Origin: Gammaproteobacteria bacterium | GTDB taxonomy: Bacteria; Pseudomonadota; Gammaproteobacteria; DSM-16500 | Length of the DNA stretch: 12,000 bases | Reading direction: 5' to 3' | NCBI GenBank assembly: GCA_004322325.1 | Contig: SCTP01000227.1 | Coordinates: 1-12,000, forward strand | In this document: positions 1 through 6,364 of the stretch, one piece after another | How the letters are laid out: the number at the start of each line of letters is the position of its first letter | Position numbering within the stretch: the first letter of the stretch is position 1 | Made by a program: the position numbers and the translations under genes | Notes under the pieces: generated by a model | Seen by the model: the letters and a program-made list of their open reading frames with translations, nothing else | What the model was told of the DNA's origin: nothing | Databases searched by the model: none

Positions 1-1
1 T

Positions 2-559
2 TATCACTCCATCCTCATTGGGCTCATGATCCTCATTGCATTAATGATCGTGGCGATTAGTGTGGTCCTTTATCAACTTTTTAACAAACCCTTACCCGCT
101 TTTTATGCGGCGACCCCCAATGGTCAGCGCATGACGTTAGCACCGAATGCGGATCCCAATCTTATGCCGGATACCTTATTAACCTGGGCAAGCAAAGCGG
201 CCATCGCTGCTTATACGTTTGATTTTTATAATTACAATACGCAAGTCGCCGCCGTGAAGCCTTATTTTACGGATAGTGGATGGCAAGATTATCAGCGCTC
301 AGTGAAGGATTTGCTGGACACCATTGTGGCACGACAATTATTTGTGAGCGGTGTGGTGGCAGGCACACCTGTGATTTCAAATCAAGGACCCTTGCCTGGA
401 AAAGACTACGCCTGGCGCATACAAATTCCTTTTTTAGTGACGTATCAAAGTGCCAATACGACGAATAAGCGCAATTTTATTGTGATCATCAACATTGTAC
501 GCGTGCCAACCAATGTGAATCCGCAAGCGATCGGTATCGATCAATTTATCATGATATGA
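2..559 (+). CDS. IcmL/DotI-family inner-membrane T4BSS protein, first of three copies (5' partial)
   Basis: The reading frame is already open at base 2, and the first visible residues (YHSILIGLM) run straight into a hydrophobic segment, so the true start lies upstream; the ATG at 26 sits inside the membrane helix and is not the start. Visible: one transmembrane helix (about the first 27 residues), then a periplasmic domain with the family's marks, namely a YDF/FNY-like stretch (YTFDFYNYNTQ), YFTDSGW, GKDYAW and a closing VRVPTN...GIDQF. IcmL/DotI proteins are inner-membrane Dot/Icm components whose periplasmic domain has a VirB8-like fold; in Legionella DotI pairs with the short paralogue DotJ. 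The stop TGA (557-559) lies inside the Shine-Dalgarno sequence of the next gene, so the two are translationally linked. The family call is secure; which of the three copies is the DotI orthologue is not settled by eye. Confidence 0.9.
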   Translation, partial: YHSILIGLMILIALMIVAISVVLYQLFNKPLPAFYAATPNGQRMTLAPNADPNLMPDTLLTWASKAAIAAYTFDFYNYNTQVAAVKPYFTDSGWQDYQRSVKDLLDTIVARQLFVSGVVAGTPVISNQGPLPGKDYAWRIQIPFLVTYQSANTTNKRNFIVIINIVRVPTNVNPQAIGIDQFIMI

Positions 560-562
560 GGA
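557..562 (+). promoter_or_regulatory. Ribosome binding site of second icmL-like gene, overlapping upstream stop
   Basis: TGAGGA at 557-562 is a good Shine-Dalgarno sequence six bases before the ATG at 569. Its first three bases are the stop codon of the preceding gene. Ribosomes ending the first gene would therefore sit on the initiation site of the second, which supports co-translation of the pair. Confidence 0.6.
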
Positions 563-568
563 CGCCTT

Positions 569-1255
569 ATGAATGCCCGTGATCCATTAAGTATTATTTT
601 CGCGCGGAATGCGTTCTATCAGCGCTTGCATTTTCTAGTATTAGGCGCCTTAGCCTTATCGATTATCGTCAATGGGTTTTTAGTGTGGGCTTTATACTTT
701 TTAATTAAAAATCCCTTTCAACCACTTTATTTTGCGACAGATTCCGTTGGACGCTTGATTCAGTTAGTTCCTGTTGATCAACCCAATATGAAAGTGGAAG
801 AAGTCGCAGCGATTGCTGTGGAAGCAGTTCAAGCCGCCTACTCCTATGACTACGTGAATTATCGTGATCAATTACAGCGCGCTCAACGCTACTTCACCAC
901 TTATGGTTGGTCTTCTTACATGAAAGCCTTAACCGAATCCAATAACTTAGTGGCCATGACTAACCGCAAACAAATTGTCATCGCGCAAGTGGTGGGTGCA
1001 CCTGAGCTTGTTGTGCAACGTATCTTAGCCGGTGCTTACGCATGGAAATTTAAGATGCCCGTGCTCATTACGTACTGGGAGCCGCCGTATGATAACAAAT
1101 CAAAAGTGGTCAATGCGTTAGAGGTGAGCATTGTGCTTCAACGTCAACCCATCTTGCAAAGTTACAAAGGCGTGGGTGTCGTACAATTGATCGCGACCTT
1201 TGCCACAGCCGCCCCTGCTCAGCCGGGACAAATTTCCAGTTCGCCGACAGGATGA
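569..1255 (+). CDS. icmL: IcmL/DotI-family inner-membrane T4BSS protein, second of three copies
   Basis: Complete protein of 228 residues. A short cytoplasmic N-terminus contains RNAFYQR, matching the RNxFYRD-like motif at the start of DotI proteins. One transmembrane helix follows (about 22-46), then a VirB8-like periplasmic domain with PLYFATDSVGR, VPVDQPN, YDYVNYRDQL, YFTTYGW and GAYAWKFKMP. The tail (about 210-228) is Ala/Pro/Ser-rich and not conserved in its neighbours. It occupies the place of icmM/dotJ in the Legionella order (icmM-icmL-icmK), but Legionella DotJ is much shorter (recalled as about 94 residues) and lacks the full periplasmic domain, whereas this copy is full length, as in Coxiella with its icmL.1/icmL.2. 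The start is fixed by the TGAGGA site. It likely forms mixed oligomers with the other copies (inference). Confidence 0.88.
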   Translation: MNARDPLSIIFARNAFYQRLHFLVLGALALSIIVNGFLVWALYFLIKNPFQPLYFATDSVGRLIQLVPVDQPNMKVEEVAAIAVEAVQAAYSYDYVNYRDQLQRAQRYFTTYGWSSYMKALTESNNLVAMTNRKQIVIAQVVGAPELVVQRILAGAYAWKFKMPVLITYWEPPYDNKSKVVNALEVSIVLQRQPILQSYKGVGVVQLIATFATAAPAQPGQISSSPTG

Positions 1256-1272
1256 AAAATCATCCGTATTAG

Positions 1273-1278
1273 TATAAT
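1273..1278 (+). promoter_or_regulatory. Possible promoter -10 element upstream of third icmL copy
   Basis: The 57-base gap between the second and third icmL-like genes contains a perfect TATAAT. The bases 16-18 positions upstream show no convincing TTGACA-like -35 and there is no extended TGn, so this would be a weak or activator-dependent promoter at best. It lies 34 bases before the start codon at 1313. It could allow the third copy, icmK and icmE to be expressed apart from the first two. A chance match in AT-rich spacer is possible. Confidence 0.3.
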
Positions 1279-1312
1279 CTGATCAACAGTAGTAGCAGAA
1301 AGTTGAAACGGC

Positions 1313-1963
1313 ATGGCTGAAGAATTACAAGTCGTCGAGATACGCGAAGATTTTTACCGAGACAGCTTCGGTAAAGTCATCCTTATTCTTTTGAGTGTGT
1401 GTGTGGCCATTGCTTTATTAGCGGCCTTATCCGGTTATCTCTACCTGACGAAACCCTCACCGGTGACCTTTGTCGTGGACAATGAATGGCGTGTCAAATC
1501 ACCTGTGCCGATTGATCAACCCTATCTTTCTACTCCTGACTTGCTACAATGGACGAGTGATGCATTGCGCAAAGCATTTGTGTATGATTTTTATGAATAC
1601 AATACACAGCTCAAAACGGCGTCACAGTATTTCACGGCAGATGGGTGGAAAGTATTTTTGGACCAATTGAATAGTTATGCAAGCTATAACGATGTTCAGG
1701 CGAAAAAATTGTTTGTGACAGCCACACCAGCCAGTGCACCGTTTATCTTGCAGCAGGGATTACTGTCAGGGAGATATGCTTGGTGGGTACAAATGCCGAT
1801 CAATATTAATTATTATGCGGCTAATAACCAATTCAGCGCACGCACCTTGACCTTACAAGTGCTTGTTGTCAGGGTAGCGACAACAAATAACTTGAATGGG
1901 GTGGGGATTGATAACGTGATTGTGGCAAATCCGACGACGGCAGGGACGGGACAAACTACATGA
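1313..1963 (+). CDS. icmL: IcmL/DotI-family inner-membrane T4BSS protein, third of three copies (positional icmL)
   Basis: 216 residues. The N-terminus carries REDFYRDSF, the conserved FYRD motif of DotI. A single transmembrane helix spans about 22-45, followed by the VirB8-like periplasmic domain: VPIDQPYL, LQWTSDALRKAF, YDFYEYNTQL, YFTADGW, GRYAWWVQMP and VVRVATTN..GVGIDNV. It directly precedes icmK, the position of icmL/dotI in Legionella, and its length is close to that of DotI (recalled as about 212), so it is the best positional candidate for the true DotI. It forms part of the inner-membrane complex that links the core channel to the cytoplasmic ATPases. Its Shine-Dalgarno is weak (AGAAAG at 1297-1302). 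The stop overlaps the icmK start (ATGA at 1960-1963), indicating translational coupling. Confidence 0.9.
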   Translation: MAEELQVVEIREDFYRDSFGKVILILLSVCVAIALLAALSGYLYLTKPSPVTFVVDNEWRVKSPVPIDQPYLSTPDLLQWTSDALRKAFVYDFYEYNTQLKTASQYFTADGWKVFLDQLNSYASYNDVQAKKLFVTATPASAPFILQQGLLSGRYAWWVQMPININYYAANNQFSARTLTLQVLVVRVATTNNLNGVGIDNVIVANPTTAGTGQTT

Positions 1964-2976
1964 CGCATGTTTTTAAACGAACGATTTTATTTTTTCTCCT
2001 GACAAGCGTTTCCACCGCCTGGGCGCAAACTATCACACCACCTGCTGGCATCCCTCCTGAACAATTTCAACAATGGCTGCAAAACAATGGCTATGCGGCA
2101 GGTCAAACAAATAATGATACTTCTGCGCCACCGCCTTCCTCCGCTTACGAACAAGGTCAGCAGCAAATGCTCAATGCTGTTCCGCCGAATAGTCCTGACT
2201 CTAATCCAGAAGCGGCGGCTGCCTTCCAATCTATGTTGCAGCAAAATATGCCGCTCACGCCGCGGCAAGTGGTCCAGTTACATCAACAAATTGATATGTC
2301 CCAGCGTGCGGCGGCGATTCCAGCTAATATCCCGCCAAAACCTGTCTCGACCACTTTAATGGTGAACCTGGCACCTGGCACGACGCCTCCTGCTATTCGC
2401 TTAGCGCAAGGTTATGTTTCTTCTCTCGTTTTCGTCGATTCCACCGGCTCGCCTTGGCCGATTGCGGCATTTGATATTGGTAATCCTAAGGCGGTGAATA
2501 TTCAATGGGATGGTAAGAGTAATATCATCATGTTACAAGCCGTCTCTACTTACAGTAACGGTGATATTGTCTTACGGCTTCTTGGCAATCCGACGCCAAT
2601 TACGTTGGAATTAGTCTCTGGTCAACGCGTTGTCGATTATCGTGTGGATATTCACGTCTCTGGGATTGGCCCTAACTCTAAAGATTTACCCATCGGCAGT
2701 TCACTGCCGAGCAGTGCGAATCAACTCTTGCTAGGCGTTTTAGATGGTGTGGCACCAGCAGGTAGTAAGCCATTAACCGTACATGGCGCAGATGCACAAG
2801 CATGGCTGATGGTGGATAAAATATATCTTCGTACGCGATTTACCGTCTTATCACCCGGCTGGACCGACACCATGGTGAGCCCTGATGGTATGCACGCGTA
2901 TGAACTTCCAAAAACCTCCTCCGTTTTAATATCACGTTACGGGGAGCCAGCTGAACTTAAGGTAGAGGGCTTCTAA
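1960..2976 (+). CDS. icmK: Dot/Icm core complex protein IcmK/DotH
   Basis: 338 residues; L. pneumophila DotH is about 360. Residues 1-22 form a Sec signal peptide (KR, hydrophobic core, AWA|Q cleavage) with no lipobox, so it is exported as a soluble periplasmic/outer-membrane-associated protein. Residues 23-125 are a Gln/Pro/Ala-rich linker containing IPPEQFQQWLQNNG and a helix LTPRQVVQLHQQID (99-112). Residues about 130-240 form a beta-rich domain (TTLMVNLAPG, VSSLVFVDSTGSPWPI, YRVDIHVSG), comparable in place to the VirB9-like fold. The C-terminal part (255-338) is a second beta domain ending SRYGEPAEL. DotH, with lipoproteins DotC and DotD, forms the outer-membrane ring of the core complex with DotG and DotF. 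It is coupled by overlap to icmL upstream and by 1 base (TAATG) to icmE downstream. Recognition is strong from context and motifs. Confidence 0.93.
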   Translation: MTHVFKRTILFFLLTSVSTAWAQTITPPAGIPPEQFQQWLQNNGYAAGQTNNDTSAPPPSSAYEQGQQQMLNAVPPNSPDSNPEAAAAFQSMLQQNMPLTPRQVVQLHQQIDMSQRAAAIPANIPPKPVSTTLMVNLAPGTTPPAIRLAQGYVSSLVFVDSTGSPWPIAAFDIGNPKAVNIQWDGKSNIIMLQAVSTYSNGDIVLRLLGNPTPITLELVSGQRVVDYRVDIHVSGIGPNSKDLPIGSSLPSSANQLLLGVLDGVAPAGSKPLTVHGADAQAWLMVDKIYLRTRFTVLSPGWTDTMVSPDGMHAYELPKTSSVLISRYGEPAELKVEGF

Positions 2977-5267
2977 TGGCACTGGATTTTTCTAAATTCA
3001 ATTTTAGCCGCATGGATGCTCGAACGCGTATTTTCTTTTTATTAGCATTTGTGATCAGCATTATTTTGTTGATTTATATTGCCTCGCGCTTTTTCGGAGG
3101 GAGTGAAGGAACCGGTGCTTCCCGTGTTGCCAGTGCACCGGTTGGGTTACAGTCCGTACAAGGTGGTACCTTAACACCGGAATATCGACGCGCCGTAGAG
3201 CAAGCGAATGTGCAGCGAGCTGAGCAAGCACAAATAACGGGCACGAGCGCTGTCCCAACCATGATCAATGTCGGACGACCTTCTGTTGGTGGCAGCCAAT
3301 GTGTGATTTGTACCGAAGACCAAAATGATACGAAAAGCATGTTAGACGATTGGCTGCAACGTGGGCAGGTTTCTGCTGAGATCGCGAATCAGTTAAAACA
3401 ATTAGCCGATAAAAATGTTTCCGTCGATGAGTATGCGGCTACCTTAGATCAGCTTGTCAAAGAAGGAAAACTGACACCTGAGCAAGCACGCCAATTACTC
3501 GAGCAATATAAAAAGCAACATGCCAATGCGCTTGCGCAAGAAAGTGCGAAGACCATGGATACCTTGATTAAGTCTGGTCAAGTGCCGCTCGGCGTAGCAA
3601 ATGATTTGTTAGCAGCACAAAAAGCCGGTGTCTCTACCGCAGAATATGCAGGTAAGCTGCAAGATCTTGTTCAGCAGGGCAAGATTTCCCCTGCCATTGC
3701 GCAACAATTACTGGCGCAATATACGCAGCAACGGGCGCGTGAAGCAGCAAAAGATAATATCGCTGCGATTAATAAAATGGCAGCGAATGGTGAAATTACC
3801 GCCGAAGTAGCAAAAGAGTTAACAGACTTAGCGAATCGTGGCGCTTCAGTGGATGATTATGCCGCCGCATTACAACGCGATGTAGCGGCGGGTAAATTAA
3901 CACCCGCTGCCGCAGCGAAATTACTCGATAATTATCGCAAACAAAAAACTACCTCGGGAACAGTGAACGAATTACTGAAGCAAGCAGAAGCAGAGGCGTA
4001 TGGAGAAATTAATGATTTAGTGAAAGCAGGCAAAATGCCGCGCGAGGTAGGCGAGCAATTAACCAGTATGCTGAAGAAAGATGCCCCAGCGGATCAATAT
4101 AAAGCGGCATTGATGCAATTCGTCCAGCAAAAACAAATCACACCCGAGATTGCGAAGCTAAAATGGGATGATTATCAAAAAGTAAGAGGATTAAGAGACG
4201 CTTCTCAACAGTTGGCAGCGTTACAAGGTAGAAATGTACCGGCTGGTGTGTATGCCGATGAATTAAAACGTATGGTACAAGCAGGGGTGATTACGCCAGA
4301 GCAAGCCGCCCAATTGATGAAAGAATACCAAGCGATGGCTGCTGCAGCGGCGGGTCCTGCGGGTGGGGGCGGTCCCACTACCTCGCAATTTGCTGCTTTG
4401 CAACAACGCGTACAGCAAGCAGCGGTGACGCAACCCGCTGCTGGGTTGACGGCCAATGAATTTGATGCGGCGCAAGTTCAAGCACAAGCGCACGCAGAAG
4501 ATCAACGAAAAGCGCGCATTAGTGCTTTAGCCAATGCGATGTCAGGACAAGCGCAGCAATTAGTGACTTCCTGGCAGCCACCGGTGCAAGCTTACAAAGA
4601 AGGATCGGCCGCTTCTGCATTCGCCAAAGAGGGCGCGGGAGCTGCTGGCAAAGGAACCGACACGAAAGGCACCGCTGGACAAACGCCAGAGGGTGCAGCA
4701 ACAGGTGCGCCGATCATTAAAGCGGGCTCTATTTTATTTGCGGTGTTGGATACGGCCGTTAACAGCGATTACCCTGATAGTCCTGTGATGGCAACGGTGG
4801 TGGAGGGTCCATTTAAAGGGGCGAAATTGTTAGGTAAGTTAACCACCGCGAAAAGTGTATCGGGACAATTGGATAGGATCAGTTTGAACTTTACCTTAAT
4901 GGATATGGACCAATGGGATAAAACAAAGTCTGTCACGGGTTATGCAATTGACCCTGATACTGCTCGCACGGTGTTAGCAAGTTCCGTGGATTATCACTAT
5001 ATGCAACGTTTCGGTGCGATGATGGCCACCTCCTTCCTTCAAGGTTATGCCTCTGCCATTACTAATGCAGGAACGTCAACCACCGGTATTTTTGGTACCA
5101 GTACCACGCATCCAGATTTGAGTCCTAGCCAAAAATTGGCGGTAGCGCTGGGGCAGATGGGTCAAACAGTGGGGGCGGCTACCCAGAACTATATTAACCG
5201 GGCACCGACGGTAAGAGTGGATTCCGGTGTCGGTATCGGTATACTATTTATGGCAGATGTCACTTAA
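2976..5267 (+). CDS. icmE: Dot/Icm core channel protein IcmE/DotG (VirB10-like), short form with helical repeats
   Basis: 763 residues, clearly shorter than L. pneumophila DotG (about 1,048). Order of parts: short cytoplasmic N-terminus; transmembrane helix about 18-38; periplasmic linker with a Cys pair C109-x2-C112, possibly a disulphide; a run of about five helical repeats (122-454; see the repeat entry); an Ala/Gly-rich hinge (453-466); a Gln/Ala-rich helical stretch (468-530); a Gly/Ala/Thr linker (543-577); and the VirB10/TrbI-type C-terminal domain (578-763), starting IIKAGSILFAVLDTAVNSD and containing a hydrophobic alpha segment near 672-695 and the final VGIGILFMADVT. DotG spans from inner to outer membrane and forms the central channel wall. 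The long array of pentapeptide-like repeats known from Legionella DotG is not seen. The start overlaps the icmK stop by one base. The stop codon TAA is part of a PmrA-like box for the next gene. Confidence 0.93.
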   Translation: MALDFSKFNFSRMDARTRIFFLLAFVISIILLIYIASRFFGGSEGTGASRVASAPVGLQSVQGGTLTPEYRRAVEQANVQRAEQAQITGTSAVPTMINVGRPSVGGSQCVICTEDQNDTKSMLDDWLQRGQVSAEIANQLKQLADKNVSVDEYAATLDQLVKEGKLTPEQARQLLEQYKKQHANALAQESAKTMDTLIKSGQVPLGVANDLLAAQKAGVSTAEYAGKLQDLVQQGKISPAIAQQLLAQYTQQRAREAAKDNIAAINKMAANGEITAEVAKELTDLANRGASVDDYAAALQRDVAAGKLTPAAAAKLLDNYRKQKTTSGTVNELLKQAEAEAYGEINDLVKAGKMPREVGEQLTSMLKKDAPADQYKAALMQFVQQKQITPEIAKLKWDDYQKVRGLRDASQQLAALQGRNVPAGVYADELKRMVQAGVITPEQAAQLMKEYQAMAAAAAGPAGGGGPTTSQFAALQQRVQQAAVTQPAAGLTANEFDAAQVQAQAHAEDQRKARISALANAMSGQAQQLVTSWQPPVQAYKEGSAASAFAKEGAGAAGKGTDTKGTAGQTPEGAATGAPIIKAGSILFAVLDTAVNSDYPDSPVMATVVEGPFKGAKLLGKLTTAKSVSGQLDRISLNFTLMDMDQWDKTKSVTGYAIDPDTARTVLASSVDYHYMQRFGAMMATSFLQGYASAITNAGTSTTGIFGTSTTHPDLSPSQKLAVALGQMGQTVGAATQNYINRAPTVRVDSGVGIGILFMADVT
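3339..4337 (+). repeat. About five tandem helical repeats of ~71 residues inside icmE/dotG
   Basis: The clearest half-unit recurs at residues 152-181, 223-252, 294-323, 374-403 and 425-454 of the protein. The consensus is (E/D/Q/V)YAxxLxxxVxxGK(L/I)(T/S)PEx A(x)2LLxxY(x)Q. Each is preceded by a matching half-unit of the form LxxxGxxxxxVAxxLxxLxxxGxSV. Spacing between copies is 71, 71, 80 and 51 residues; copy four has lost the GK and copy five has a shortened first half. The pattern suggests paired short helices, each pair closed by a Gly-x-Ile/Leu-Thr-Pro turn, similar in style to SHOCT-like short helical motifs. The sequence differs enough between copies that DNA-level recombination is unlikely to be frequent. 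The role in the channel is unknown; a spacer or oligomerisation function is an inference. Confidence 0.85.
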
Positions 5268-5279
5268 GAGTTTTTTAAG
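5263..5279 (+). promoter_or_regulatory. PmrA-type response regulator box upstream of icmG
   Basis: CTTAAG (5263-5268), five bases, then TTTAAG (5274-5279): two direct half-sites spaced 11 bases apart, one helical turn. This is an exact fit to the enterobacterial PmrA box YTTAAK-N5-YTTAAK and close to the related motifs reported for Legionella and Coxiella PmrA, which are known to control dot/icm and effector genes. The first half-site includes the icmE stop codon. A third copy, CTTAAGAG, lies at 5288-5295, repeating the 8 bases at 5263-5270. The box would sit at about -50 to -34 relative to a start point predicted from the -10 at 5301, the usual position for an activator. Binding by PmrA is an inference. 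Confidence 0.5.
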
Positions 5280-5300
5280 GGTATTAGCTTAAGAGAGAAC

Positions 5301-5306
5301 TATACT
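5301..5306 (+). promoter_or_regulatory. Probable -10 element of icmG promoter
   Basis: TATACT at 5301-5306 matches the sigma-70 -10 consensus at five of six positions. The expected -35 region (around 5278-5283) reads AAGGGT, a poor match, as is usual when an activator bound at the -35 edge replaces that contact. The PmrA-type box just upstream fits this. It would drive icmG and probably the closely spaced genes up to icmB and beyond. This gap of 82 bases is the largest between genes in the window and contains no stem-loop terminator that I can see. Confidence 0.45.
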
Positions 5307-5349
5307 AAAAGAAGGCTAAACAGGGAAAAAAACTAAAGGGGCGCATAAG

Positions 5350-6333
5350 ATGTTGAATGATCGAGAAGAGCAGTACGAAAATCATGAGGAAAGTGAATAC
5401 CACTTTTCTGATGAAGAGGTGAACTACGAGGTCGAAACGGAATCGCCAAAACCCGTTGTCGCAGCGGAACCGAAAGAGAGTATCGGGAGCCGGCTGACTC
5501 GATCGAAGCGCATGCTAATGAGTATAGGGGTTTTTGCGGTATTAGTTTTTGTGGTTTACAAAATGGTGACCCCAGCGACTTCACCCACCTCTCCTGCCGC
5601 CGGCATTGATTCGGCGATGGTAGCCCAACAAGCTCCGCAGCAAAAAATCCCCGTGAGTACCGCGCCAGCGGAAGCAGTTAAAACCTCACCGCCGCCACCT
5701 GCTCAAACGAATGTCATTAGCGTGCGCAGTGCGACGCCAGTGGTGAAACCGTCTGCACAAGTAGCAGCAACACCGAATACACCGCCGCCCGTTGCGGTGA
5801 CACAACCACCGGCGCAAGCTACGCCGCAGCCGCAAGTGACGCAAGCAGCGCAATCCAATGTGAATACCTTGATGACAGAGAACCAAAAACTCATGGGGCA
5901 GTTGCAGACTGAGTATGCTCAAAAGCTGAATGATTACGCCGCGCAAAATAAACTCTTGCAAGATCAAGTGCAAGAATTAAATACGCGTATGGCCACGGTG
6001 GAAAGTGAAATGAACCAATTAATGCAAGTGCTCTCTCGTGTTGGTCAAACCCCGCCGCCCGCTGCACCCGCTGCCAGTGCCCCTCCTGCTGCTACTCCAC
6101 CGGCCCAAGCGGATGCGACATCCCAACCTGACGTCAAACTGCCTTACAGTGTACAAGCGATTATTCCTGGTCGTGCTTGGTTACGTGCAGATAATGGCGA
6201 AACAGTCACGGTGGCAGAAGGCGATGTCATCAAAGATATTGGTCGAATCACGAAAATTGATCCGTATGATGGTGTAGTAGAAATTAATACGGGCAATAAA
6301 GTGGTCTCGTTATCCTATGGCAATGGAGTGTAG
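5350..6333 (+). CDS. icmG: Dot/Icm inner-membrane/core protein IcmG/DotF
   Basis: 327 residues, longer than L. pneumophila DotF (about 269). Residues 1-50 form a strongly acidic cytoplasmic tail (many Glu/Asp, e.g. NHEESEYHFSDEEVNYE) followed by basic RSKR, then one transmembrane helix (about 55-72). The periplasmic part has a Pro/Ala/Gln-rich linker (74-165), a coiled coil (about 168-230, MTENQKLMGQLQTEYAQKL and onward), a second Pro/Ala linker (233-258) and a compact beta domain (264-325) with IIPGRAWLRADNGETVTV, GDVIKDIGRI and YDGVVEINTG. DotF is a bitopic protein associated with the DotC-DotD-DotG-DotH core; its C-terminal domain is the most conserved part. Extra length here sits in the Pro-rich linkers. 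The start at 5350 is supported by AAAGGGG at 5335-5341. It is the first gene behind the likely PmrA-type promoter. Confidence 0.92.
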   Translation: MLNDREEQYENHEESEYHFSDEEVNYEVETESPKPVVAAEPKESIGSRLTRSKRMLMSIGVFAVLVFVVYKMVTPATSPTSPAAGIDSAMVAQQAPQQKIPVSTAPAEAVKTSPPPPAQTNVISVRSATPVVKPSAQVAATPNTPPPVAVTQPPAQATPQPQVTQAAQSNVNTLMTENQKLMGQLQTEYAQKLNDYAAQNKLLQDQVQELNTRMATVESEMNQLMQVLSRVGQTPPPAAPAASAPPAATPPAQADATSQPDVKLPYSVQAIIPGRAWLRADNGETVTVAEGDVIKDIGRITKIDPYDGVVEINTGNKVVSLSYGNGV

Positions 6334-6352
6334 TGTTTAACCATGTAACAGC

Positions 6353-6358
6353 GAGGTG
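6353..6358 (+). promoter_or_regulatory. Ribosome binding site deciding the icmC start
   Basis: GAGGTG at 6353-6358 lies six bases before the ATG at 6365, an ideal distance. A GTG at 6356 would start three codons earlier in the same frame, but it lies within this Shine-Dalgarno sequence and has nothing suitable upstream, so the ATG at 6365 is preferred. Confidence 0.6.
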
Positions 6359-6364
6359 ACGTGT

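Noticed and set aside
26..559. Complete first gene starting at ATG 26
   Set aside because: The frame is open to base 2 and the ATG at 26 lies inside the membrane helix, leaving no cytoplasmic N-terminus with the FYRD motif; the gene is cut by the window edge.
1987..2359. Small frames on both strands within icmK
   Set aside because: Arg-rich or low-complexity shadows of the Gln/Pro-rich linker of DotH.
4205..4701. Cys- or Ala-rich minus-strand frames within icmE
   Set aside because: They are mirror images of the Ala/Gln-rich repeat codons of DotG and show no start signal or recognisable domain.
5268..5349. Terminator between icmE and icmG
   Set aside because: The T-run at 5271-5276 is not preceded by a GC-rich stem; the CTTAAG elements fit direct repeats of a regulator box better.
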